Source: FEN-1219 sp963817615
GTDB lineage: Bacteria; Pseudomonadota; Gammaproteobacteria; Steroidobacterales; Rariloculaceae
DNA length: 64,000 bases
Assembly (NCBI GenBank): GCA_963817615.1
Contig: CAWFPH010000002.1
Coordinates: 310,001 to 374,000, forward strand
Reading direction: 5' to 3'
The notes under the pieces are model-generated. The model saw nothing but the letters and a program-made list of their open reading frames with translations, ran no database searches and was not told the origin of the DNA. The position numbers and the translations under genes were made by a program. Positions 1 through 6,576 of this stretch are shown piece after piece (within the stretch, counting starts at the first letter, position 1; each line of letters begins with the position of its first letter).

Positions 1-432
1 GCGGACGGCGAGGAGCTCGTGCTCGGAACGCACACGATCCGCTGGTTCGACACACCGCACGTCCCTCATGCCTGGGAGTGCGGGCTCATGCTCGATGTCG
101 CGACGGACACCTTCTTTTGCGGCGATCTGTTCACGCAAGGCGGCGCCGGTGAGGATGCGTTGACCGAGCGCGACATCCTCGGGCCGAGCGAGGCATTCCG
201 CAAACCGCTCGACTACTTCGCGCACGCGCCGCAGACGCAAGCCGTGCTCGAGCGGCTCGCACGCGAGGCGCCCACGACGCTCGCGTGCATGCACGGCAGC
301 GCTTGGCGCGGCGACGGCGCGCGTCTGCTGCGCGAGCTGGCCGCGACGCTGGCCGCGACGACCGGCGACGAAGGCGGGCCGGAGCGTCGCGATCCGAGCT
401 CGCAGCGGCCGCTCGCCGCGACCGGATCGTAA
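1..432 (+). CDS. MBL-fold metallo-hydrolase, 3' part only
   Basis: Open reading frame that is already open at base 1 and stops with TAA at 430-432, so the N-terminal half lies outside the window. The visible 143 residues contain HVPHAWECG, the downstream GDLF motif and a late CMHGSAW. This pattern is the second half of a metallo-beta-lactamase fold, in which His and Asp residues hold a dinuclear metal centre. The HVPHAW context resembles the diiron, flavodiiron-like branch of the superfamily more than a true beta-lactamase. Substrate cannot be told from this fragment. The last 20 or so residues are low-complexity and probably a disordered tail. Confidence 0.7.
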   Translation, partial: ADGEELVLGTHTIRWFDTPHVPHAWECGLMLDVATDTFFCGDLFTQGGAGEDALTERDILGPSEAFRKPLDYFAHAPQTQAVLERLAREAPTTLACMHGSAWRGDGARLLRELAATLAATTGDEGGPERRDPSSQRPLAATGS

Positions 433-509
433 CTACAGCGTAGTAGGTGGCGGCACGCGGCGCGCCGTCGCCGCTTGCGCCGATGCGTTGCGTCGTGGCG
501 CTGCAGCCT

Positions 510-1793
510 TCAGCGCGTCTCCGCGCTGCGCGCCTCCGCAGCGCTCCGGCTGCCGCCGATCTCCACGCCCTCCCGCGGTCCCGCGCGTGTCATGAACGCG
601 CACAGATTTGCGAGAACGGACGCCACGAGCATCGTGTACGCCATCGGCCGCAACGTGCTATCGAAGAAAATACCGGACACCGCACCGAACAGCGACGCGA
701 GCCCGAACAAGAGCGTCGTGTACAGCGACGACGCGCTGCCCGCGAGCCTGCCGAAGTTGCGCATGTACTGCGACGAGCCCGCCGGGCCGGCCAGGCCGAA
801 GCTGCCGACGATCACGGCCACGGACACCACGACGTACCAGATCGAGCCCGCGTCGAGCGCAACCGCGGACGCGAGGAACACGGCCGCCGCCAGCTGCACG
901 GCAAGCCCCAGCCGGAACTGTCCGGGCGCGCGGTCCGGCGTCAAATGCCGCATGTTGTAGAGATTCGTCGCGATCATGCCGATCACGCCGACGCCGAAGT
1001 AGAACGGAAAAGCGGTTTCCGACACGCCGAAGTGCTGGATGTAGGCGAACGACGCGTTCGTCAAGAACGTCATGAAGCAGCTCGCGCCGAACGCCATTGC
1101 GAAGGCGTAGACCATCGGGCTTCGGCCGCGCTCGTCGCGGAATACGAGCACCTCGCCGCACTGGCGGATCGTCCTCCACACCGAGAGCTGGCTCCAGTGC
1201 CCGGGCCTGGTCTCGGGCACGGCAAGCCAATAATACGTGCCGAGCGCGCCCGCGTACGCGGCCTTGAAGAAGAAGATCGAGGGCCAACCGAAGCGCAACA
1301 GCGCTGCGCCGAGCGACGGCGCGATCACGGGCGAGGCCAGCATCGTGAGCATGACCATCGCCATGCGCTTGCCGAGCTCGTCCACGTGGTAGACATCGCG
1401 CACGATTGCCCAGCAAATCACGGTGGAGAAGCCGCCGCCGATCGCCTGGACGAAACGCAGCGCCTCCACCTGTTGCACGGTCCTGGCAAAGCCGATCGCG
1501 ATCGCCGCAAGCGCGAACACCGATAGGCCGATCATGCCGACGCGCTTGCGGCCGATCTGGTCCGAGAACGCGCCGCCGAAGAATTGGCCGAACCCGTAGC
1601 CCACGAGGTACAGGCTGATCGTGTTGTTCATCGCGACGATGCCGACGTGGAAGCTCTGCGCCATCGCGGGCATTGCGGGCAGATAAGCGTCCAGGCTTAG
1701 CGCACCAAGCGCGACCAACGCGCCGACGAAAACGATCAGATGCTTCGGCAGCTTGAGATCGTGCGCGGCCGGGTTGGAAAGCGGTGGATTCAT
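510..1793 (-). CDS. MFS multidrug exporter, Bcr/CflA type
   Basis: 427 residues with about twelve hydrophobic segments, as expected for a 12-TM major facilitator proton antiporter in the inner membrane. Segment 1 (residues 20-40) contains the SLDAYLPAMPAM signature typical of the Bcr/CflA drug-resistance branch. The MFS loop motif GGAFSDQIGRKRV follows TM2. Bcr/CflA members export drugs such as bicyclomycin or chloramphenicol and sometimes dipeptides; the substrate here is unknown. It stands alone, convergent to the MBL-fold gene. The last 25 residues are charged and Ala/Arg-rich and probably cytoplasmic. Family assignment is firm, specificity is not. Confidence 0.88.
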   Translation of the reverse strand: MNPPLSNPAAHDLKLPKHLIVFVGALVALGALSLDAYLPAMPAMAQSFHVGIVAMNNTISLYLVGYGFGQFFGGAFSDQIGRKRVGMIGLSVFALAAIAIGFARTVQQVEALRFVQAIGGGFSTVICWAIVRDVYHVDELGKRMAMVMLTMLASPVIAPSLGAALLRFGWPSIFFFKAAYAGALGTYYWLAVPETRPGHWSQLSVWRTIRQCGEVLVFRDERGRSPMVYAFAMAFGASCFMTFLTNASFAYIQHFGVSETAFPFYFGVGVIGMIATNLYNMRHLTPDRAPGQFRLGLAVQLAAAVFLASAVALDAGSIWYVVVSVAVIVGSFGLAGPAGSSQYMRNFGRLAGSASSLYTTLLFGLASLFGAVSGIFFDSTLRPMAYTMLVASVLANLCAFMTRAGPREGVEIGGSRSAAEARSAETR

Positions 1794-1943
1794 TCCGGGT
1801 CCGGAGGTCGTTGAAACCGGTAACGATGGCTCAGCGGGAGCCGCGCGTCCAGCTCGTGCGCGGGAGCGCGTCGTGCCGGACCGCGGCGCAGACCGGACGA
1901 GCCTAACCCGCCAGGCCGAAGCGGCCGCCGGCGGCGGCGCGGC

Positions 1944-2198
1944 TCAGCCGCGGTTCGGCGTCGCCGTTCTCACCGTGAGCGCCCAGCCGTCATACGCCGT
2001 GCCGTCGAGCTCCTCGATCACGCGTTTGGCATCGCCCGCAGTCGCCATCTCGACGAACGCATAGCCGAGGCTGCGCCCGGTGCCGTGATCGGTGATCATC
2101 TTCACGCGTTCGACCTTGCCATGCTCGCCTACGAGGTTCGACAACGCCGCTTCGGTCGCCGAGACCGGCAGATTGCCGACGTAGACCTTTCTACCCAC
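1944..2198 (-). CDS. Small RRM-domain RNA-binding protein
   Basis: 84 residues forming a single RNA-recognition motif. RNP2 is KVYVGNLP at residues 4-11 and RNP1 is SLGYAFVEM near residues 43-51, so both aromatic RNA-stacking strands are intact. Such stand-alone bacterial RRM proteins bind single-stranded RNA and are often cold- or stress-linked. The start is GTG at 2198, which overlaps the stop of the upstream RRM gene by 8 bp, so the two are probably translationally coupled. It lacks the glycine tail seen in the paralogue at 3339. Target RNAs are unknown. Confidence 0.85.
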   Translation of the reverse strand: MGRKVYVGNLPVSATEAALSNLVGEHGKVERVKMITDHGTGRSLGYAFVEMATAGDAKRVIEELDGTAYDGWALTVRTATPNRG

Positions 2199-2442
2199 GG
2201 CGCACGGCGTTCACCGCGGCATAAACGGAGATGAGACGTCCGTCGAAATTCGCGAGGTTCAACCCTTCGATGGCTCGCTGCGCACCCGTAGCCGTCTGCA
2301 TCTCGACGAATGCGCCGCGGCGGTTCGCGCCCGCGGTATCGCGGTCGATGCGCACCGACACCACGTCGCCGAACTTTTCGAATTTGGTTGCGAGCACCTG
2401 CTCCGTTGCGGTCAACGGCAAATTGCTCGCGTAGAGCATCAT
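2191..2442 (-). CDS. Small RRM-domain RNA-binding protein, altered RNP1
   Basis: About 83 residues from tandem ATG codons at 2437-2442 (the longer upstream frame is not RRM-like). RNP2 is MLYASNLP. The RNP1 region reads NRRGAFVEM, one residue shorter than the usual G-F/Y-A/G-F-V pattern, so one of the RNA-stacking aromatics appears to be missing. The gene is the first of a two-gene RRM operon, and its stop lies inside the start region of the next gene. The protein may bind RNA more weakly or through another surface. Family identity is sound from the overall beta-alpha-beta layout and from close similarity to its neighbours. Confidence 0.8.
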   Translation of the reverse strand: MMLYASNLPLTATEQVLATKFEKFGDVVSVRIDRDTAGANRRGAFVEMQTATGAQRAIEGLNLANFDGRLISVYAAVNAVRRG

Positions 2443-2720
2443 GCTCACGCGGATTCCTATGGTGGGAGACCGCCAACGAAACTGGCTCCGTCCGAGTCTA
2501 CAGGAGAACGGCCGGCCTTGCCCGGCTATCGCGGCCAAGGAGCCACGTTCGTCGCTACACGCCCCTCCGGCGCGCTGCAAGCCGTTCCCGGCGCGGTGGC
2601 GTCCCGCCGGCGCGCAGCGGGCGGCAGAACCCTCGCGAAGGAAAATCGGATGCGCTCGGCGTCCATCCTGTACACTGAGCACAGCCGGAGTCGCCGGCGG
2701 CTTCTCCACCATAGGACAAC

Positions 2721-3209
2721 GTGCATGTGCACACGACTTTGCGCGTGCGCCGCCGCGGCAGCGCGCTGATGCCGATGCGGCAACGACACGGTGAGCAGCG
2801 AGCGCCGAGCGTCCCGAGCGCCGACGACACGGAAGCGTATCGGCTCATAGGCATTCGGCCGGCCGCCACACCCGCGGGATGCGCGGGCCGCGACTGGCTC
2901 GTCTACGAAATCGCACAGGGCGCCAACATCATCACCGGCTACCGGCGCGGCGATTTGCCGGCCGCGACCGCCGACGTCGAGAAAATCGTGGTCGCCCTCA
3001 ACGAGCGCCGCGCGAAGAGCAAGGGGCGGCCGGGTCCGAAGCCGAAGCAGGCGGCGAGCGCCGTCGGGCCGAGGGCCGCCGCGCCGGCGAGCCCGGATCA
3101 CGACGCCGATAGCGCTGCCGGCGACCGCCACGATGCCAGCGGCGAAGGCTCGAGCGCGCATGCCGCTACCGCCGAAGCCGACGGCAGCGACGAGGCTGAT
3201 ATCGCCTAG
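2721..3209 (+). CDS. Hypothetical protein with disordered C-terminal tail
   Basis: 162 residues from GTG 2721; AGGA at 2713-2716 is a short-spaced ribosome site, and ATG 2769 is an alternative start. The middle (about residues 38-100) looks folded and contains DWLVYEIAQG and IITGYRRGD, followed by a basic KGRPGPKPK stretch. The last 55 residues are Ala/Asp/Gly/Ser-rich and probably disordered. There is no signal peptide or membrane segment. I do not recognise the family with confidence. It lies divergent from the RRM pair and upstream of a third RRM gene, so a link to RNA or nucleic-acid handling is possible but only inferred from position and from the basic linker. Confidence 0.6.
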   Translation: MHVHTTLRVRRRGSALMPMRQRHGEQRAPSVPSADDTEAYRLIGIRPAATPAGCAGRDWLVYEIAQGANIITGYRRGDLPAATADVEKIVVALNERRAKSKGRPGPKPKQAASAVGPRAAAPASPDHDADSAAGDRHDASGEGSSAHAATAEADGSDEADIA

Positions 3210-3338
3210 CCCGCACAATCTCGAGGCAGCGATCCGTGCAACGGGGTATGCTGCGCGCTCAAATCCATCGCTTTAGCGAGCCTGCAGGCACGGTGCCTAC
3301 ATCCTCTTGAGGCGAATAATGTTACCTGAGGAGGGTAC

Positions 3339-3659
3339 ATGGGCAGGAAACTCTATGTCGGCAATTTGCCTTACTCGGCGACCGAAGACTCGCTGCGCGA
3401 AGCGTTCAGCGCGAGCGGCACGGTGGATTCGGTGCACCTCATCACCGATCGCGACACGGGCCAGAGCAAGGGCTTCGCGTTCGTCGAGATGGCATCCGAC
3501 GGTGAAGCGCAGCGCGCGACGCAGGCGATGAACGGGGCAACGCTCGACGGCCGTCAAATCAAGGTCAACGAGGCGAAGCCGAAGGGCTCGGGCGGCGGCG
3601 GCGGTGGCGGCCGTCGCGATGGCGGCGGCGGTGGCGGCGGCTACGGCCGGCGGTACTGA
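3339..3659 (+). CDS. Glycine-rich RRM RNA-binding protein
   Basis: 106 residues: one RRM (RNP2 LYVGNLP near residue 4, RNP1 KGFAFVEM near residue 46) followed by a Gly/Arg tail (residues 82-106) ending GYGRRY. This is the layout of the cyanobacterial and proteobacterial Rbp proteins, which bind single-stranded RNA and are commonly cold-induced. A strong ribosome site (GAGGAGG, 3327-3333) lies directly before ATG 3339. It is the third RRM gene within 1.5 kb and probably arose from the same local duplication as the two at 1944-2442. Expression and targets cannot be read from sequence. Confidence 0.88.
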   Translation: MGRKLYVGNLPYSATEDSLREAFSASGTVDSVHLITDRDTGQSKGFAFVEMASDGEAQRATQAMNGATLDGRQIKVNEAKPKGSGGGGGGGRRDGGGGGGGYGRRY

Positions 3660-4196
3660 TCCGCAGCCGAGCAAGGTCTCGTTCACGGCGATCGGCGGAT
3701 CATACGTCCGCCGCGCTGCGGCGCGCGTCCGCCGCGCTCCGGCGCGCGCGGTAAGCTCCGGCGCAACCTCCACCGCGCGGCGACGCAGACCCATTCGGTC
3801 GCGTCAGCGGATACTGGTAGCGGTTCCGCGCCCAATTCGATCGTCCAGATCGCGGGCTCGACGTAGGCGTTCTTGTCCGGACCGCATCGACGCGGCGCTG
3901 GTTCGACGCGCCGAAGAGCGCATAGCCCTGTAAGCGGTTCGGCAGGCTCCCAACCACTTCGTCGGCCGTCTGCCGCGGAGCGCCTGCCCCGATACGCGGC
4001 GCCCCGCGCGCACTCGTGTTCAGCGGCTTCCACAGGCCCATGCGCGCGCGATTGAGATTCGGCGCGCGCACGCCGGCGTTGTGCAGCACGTGGATCGAAG
4101 ACCCGATCCATGCACCCAAGTGTGAGCCCCGTATGAGCCGATTCGCCGTCCATACGGTAGGGTCTCGGCCGGACTTCGCTGGGGCAGCCGCCGAGA
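3660..4196. other. Intergenic stretch without a supported gene
   Basis: About 540 bases between the RRM gene and the next convincing start. Minus-strand frames are open here and short parts look protein-like (for example EPAIWTIELG in one frame and NRLQGYALFGASN in another), but no single frame joins them, and start signals are lacking. It could be a decayed minus-strand gene with at least one frame change, or chance in GC-rich DNA. It contains the 21-base direct repeat listed separately. No RNA gene or promoter is convincing. Confidence 0.4.
3705..3746. repeat. 21-bp tandem repeat, two copies
   Basis: Two adjacent 21-base units (3705-3725 and 3726-3746) both begin CGTCCGCCGCGCT and differ at one base. 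The unit is itself partly palindromic. It lies in the gene-poor stretch downstream of the third RRM gene. No function is evident. Confidence 0.7.
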
Positions 4197-4562
4197 ATGA
4201 TTTGGGTCGCGCTCCTTGTTTTGCTCGCTCTCGCCGCAACCGCGTGGTGGGTCCGTCGTCGTGCTCCGGCTCGAGAGGCGACGCCGCGCACCCTCACGAT
4301 CGCTCGCTTCAGCGCAGTCGAGATTCAGGTTCGCAGCGGAGCCTGCGAGGCGGCGCGTGCCCTCCGTGAGCAGCGTTTCCTCGCACGTCAAGCGCCTGCG
4401 TTGCCGCTGCCGACGTGCACAGCCGCGCGGTGCTCTTGCCGATTCGTCAAGCTTACGGACCGACGGACGGAAGACCGGCGTTTCGAGCGCGTCGATCTGA
4501 CTGCCACGCTGTTTCTCGCCGAGGACAGGCGCCGGCGCCGCGAGCGCCGCGATGAAGACTAG
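4197..4562 (+). CDS. Small membrane-anchored Cys-containing protein
   Basis: 121 residues. One N-terminal hydrophobic segment (about residues 2-18) followed by Arg residues suggests an anchor with the rest on the cytoplasmic side. A conserved-looking body follows: GACEAAR, a LPLPTC turn, then a Cys cluster C-x4-C-x-C and DRRTEDRR before a highly charged end. It resembles uncharacterised short proteins of Xanthomonadales-type bacteria that keep the same Cys and DRR pattern (recollection, not checked). The four Cys could bind a metal or form disulfides. No function is assigned. It stands alone upstream of a sigma-54-like promoter. Confidence 0.6.
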   Translation: MIWVALLVLLALAATAWWVRRRAPAREATPRTLTIARFSAVEIQVRSGACEAARALREQRFLARQAPALPLPTCTAARCSCRFVKLTDRRTEDRRFERVDLTATLFLAEDRRRRRERRDED

Positions 4563-4727
4563 GGTCCCCCGCCGCGGCCCGCACGGCTCGGACGAGAGCG
4601 CCGTGCGACGCCGGGTCGATCGCCGGGCTGGCGTAATCGGGCAATGCTTGGTCACGGGTGTCAGACAGCGAGCGGGACGCGCCTCCGGAGCCTCTCGTAA
4701 CTAGCTGAAATCATTGAATCGTCGCGT

Positions 4728-4743
4728 TGGCACGAGATTGGCA
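4728..4743 (+). promoter_or_regulatory. Sigma-54 (-24/-12) promoter candidate
   Basis: TGGCACG at 4728-4734, four bases, then TGGCA at 4739-4743. This differs from the RpoN consensus TGGCACG-N4-TTGCA at one position and keeps the invariant GG and GC ten bases apart. Transcription would start near 4754, a few bases before the AGGAGGGA ribosome site and ATG 4778 of the small membrane protein. No enhancer site was identified upstream. Confidence 0.6.
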
Positions 4744-4777
4744 AGGCCGCGCATGATTACGAGGAGGGACTCGCGTC

Positions 4778-5134
4778 ATGCAATCCGAGCTTCAATCGTT
4801 CGATCAACCCACCGCCAAGCTCATCGCCGCCGCCGTCATCGTCGCGTGCCTGGCGCTCGCTGCAGTCGCCTTGCTGCTGCCGCTCGCTCCGGCCCTGCTG
4901 TTCGTCGCGATCGCGGCGCTGGTCGCCGCCAAGCTGTCTCCGGCGTTCGATAGAACGCTGCGGCAGAACGCGACGCTCGCGGGCTATCTCGACCGCACCG
5001 ACGGGTTTCTCGAGCTGCCCCTCGCGGCAAAGCTGCGCACCGGATGCTTGCTCTGCGCAAAGATGGCCGTCGACGCGGTCGCCTTGCTCGTCGCGGCCGT
5101 CATGCGGCTGCTGAACGCCGTCGAACGCGCCTGA
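4778..5134 (+). CDS. Small membrane protein of unknown function
   Basis: 118 residues with ATG 4778 behind a strong AGGAGGGA site. The layout is a short polar N-terminus, a long hydrophobic hairpin at about residues 14-52 (two membrane passes), an amphipathic middle (SPAFDRTLRQNATLAGYL), and a third hydrophobic stretch at about 88-110. The SPAF...RTLRQN...GYL region is distantly reminiscent of DUF454/YbaN inner-membrane proteins, but this is weak. The sigma-54-like promoter just upstream suggests conditional expression (nitrogen, envelope or motility programmes are typical for RpoN), which is inference. Confidence 0.6.
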   Translation: MQSELQSFDQPTAKLIAAAVIVACLALAAVALLLPLAPALLFVAIAALVAAKLSPAFDRTLRQNATLAGYLDRTDGFLELPLAAKLRTGCLLCAKMAVDAVALLVAAVMRLLNAVERA

Positions 5135-5283
5135 GCGTCGGGGGGCGCGCCGCGCGCCGACGTCACGGCCTCGAACGGCGACCCGGTCGGGAGCCGAGGC
5201 CGCGCGGCCGCGGCGCGGCGGCCGTTATTGATCTGCCAATCGAAAATTTCTCGCCGAAGCTTAGGTACAATATCCGCATCCCC

Positions 5284-5317
5284 CGAACGCTGCGCGTCTG
5301 CGCGGCGTTCGTTTTTT
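5284..5317 (+). terminator. Factor-independent terminator in front of RND operon
   Basis: Twelve-pair stem (5284-5295 with 5300-5311, one G-T pair) with a four-base loop and six T residues (5312-5317). It ends only 17 bases before the preferred GTG start of the adaptor gene. A plausible -10 element TACAAT lies at 5266-5271, so a transcript beginning near 5278 would consist of little more than this hairpin. It may simply end transcription from the left, or it may act as a leader attenuator for the efflux operon. Confidence 0.75.
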
Positions 5318-5334
5318 CTGCCATGGAGCCATCC

Positions 5335-6576
5335 GTGTCGACAGTTGCGCGCGCCTCTGCGGCCTGGCGAAAGCCGCTCTTTCCGTCGCTGGTCGCGGCG
5401 CTGCTCGCGGCCTGTGGCCAACCGCCGCCGCAGCAGACGCTGCCTCCCGCCGAGGTCAGCGCACTCGAGGTCGAGCCGCGCGATCTCACCCTCGAGCTCG
5501 ACTACGCCGCGCAGCTGCGCGGAATCCGCGAAGTAGAAGTCCGCGCGCGCGTGTCGGGGATTCTGCTCGAGCGCCGCTACGACGAGGGCGAGGCGGTCAA
5601 AGCCGGCGACGTGCTGTTCCGCATCGACCCGGCGCCGTTTCGCGCCGAGGCCGATCGCGCAAAGGCCGAGCTCGGCGTGCAGCAGGCGAACCTGCAACAG
5701 GCGCGCCGCGAACGCGACCGCATCGTGCCGCTCTACGATCAGAAGCTCGCGAGCCTGCGCGATCGCGATACGGCCATCGCGGCGTTCGAAGGCGCACAAG
5801 CTGCGGTCGCGGCCGCGCAGGCCGCGGTGAAAACCGCTGAGCTGAACCTCTCGTACACCGACGTGCGCGCGCCGATTGCAGGCCTCACGAGCCGCGAGGT
5901 GCACTCCGAAGGCAGCCTCGTCACGGCCGGCGACGATTCGAGCTTGCTCACGTACATCGTGCAGAACGACCGGCTGTACGTCGATCTCGCGCTGTCCGAG
6001 GGCGACGCAGAGCGCGTGCACGAGGCGCACGACGCACGGCCCGACGACGTGTTCGTTCAAGTCGTGGACGCGCGCGGGATGCCGCAAGGTCCGAAGGCGC
6101 GCATCGAGTTCATCGCACCGCGCGTGGACGATGCGACCGGCACGGTCGCCGTGCGCGCCGTGCTCGACAACGAAGGCAAGGCGCTGATGCCGGGCCGCGT
6201 CGTGCGGGCGCACATCGAGGGCGTGAGCGTGCCGGCGTCGCTCGTGATACCGAAGCGCGCGGTGCTGCACGGCGTGCAAGGGTCGCTGGTCTGGGTGATC
6301 GGCGAAGGCGACAAAGCCATGCCGCGCCCGGTGATGCTCGGCACCGCCTCGGGCAACGACGTGGTCGTCACCAGCGGACTCATGGCCGGCGACCGCGTGG
6401 TCGTGGACGGAATCCTGAAGGTGCAGCCCGGCGGCGCGGTGCACGCCACGATGCTCGGCCCGGACGGAGCACCGCCCTCGAGCGGTGCGGCCCCGGCAAG
6501 CGCGACGGCTGCACCGACCGCGGCCGAGCCGGACGCGCGCGCCGCCGGTCCACCGGCCGCCGCAGGCGAGCGATGA
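5335..6576 (+). CDS. RND efflux periplasmic adaptor lipoprotein (AcrA/MexA-like)
   Basis: Membrane-fusion protein that bridges an inner-membrane RND pump to an outer-membrane channel. A lipoprotein signal ends at a LLAAC lipobox (Cys about residue 27). Then come the beta-barrel/lipoyl half (VRARVSGILLERRYDEG), an alpha-helical hairpin rich in Ala/Gln/Arg, the second lipoyl half (YTDVRAPIAG), and the C-terminal beta and membrane-proximal domains, followed by a 45-residue Ala/Pro tail. GTG 5335 is preferred over ATG 5323 because GGAG at 5325-5328 is correctly spaced only for the GTG. The stop overlaps the pump start by ATGA. Substrates are unknown. Confidence 0.9.
   Translation: MSTVARASAAWRKPLFPSLVAALLAACGQPPPQQTLPPAEVSALEVEPRDLTLELDYAAQLRGIREVEVRARVSGILLERRYDEGEAVKAGDVLFRIDPAPFRAEADRAKAELGVQQANLQQARRERDRIVPLYDQKLASLRDRDTAIAAFEGAQAAVAAAQAAVKTAELNLSYTDVRAPIAGLTSREVHSEGSLVTAGDDSSLLTYIVQNDRLYVDLALSEGDAERVHEAHDARPDDVFVQVVDARGMPQGPKARIEFIAPRVDDATGTVAVRAVLDNEGKALMPGRVVRAHIEGVSVPASLVIPKRAVLHGVQGSLVWVIGEGDKAMPRPVMLGTASGNDVVVTSGLMAGDRVVVDGILKVQPGGAVHATMLGPDGAPPSSGAAPASATAAPTAAEPDARAAGPPAAAGER

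Noticed and set aside
3284..3298. Short palindrome AGGCAC-G-GTGCCT as terminator or operator before the third RRM gene
   Set aside because: Loop of one base and no T-run; too short to claim.
5323..5325. ATG start for the RND adaptor
   Set aside because: Preceded directly by the terminator T-run with no ribosome site; GTG 5335 has GGAG six bases upstream. Not excluded experimentally.
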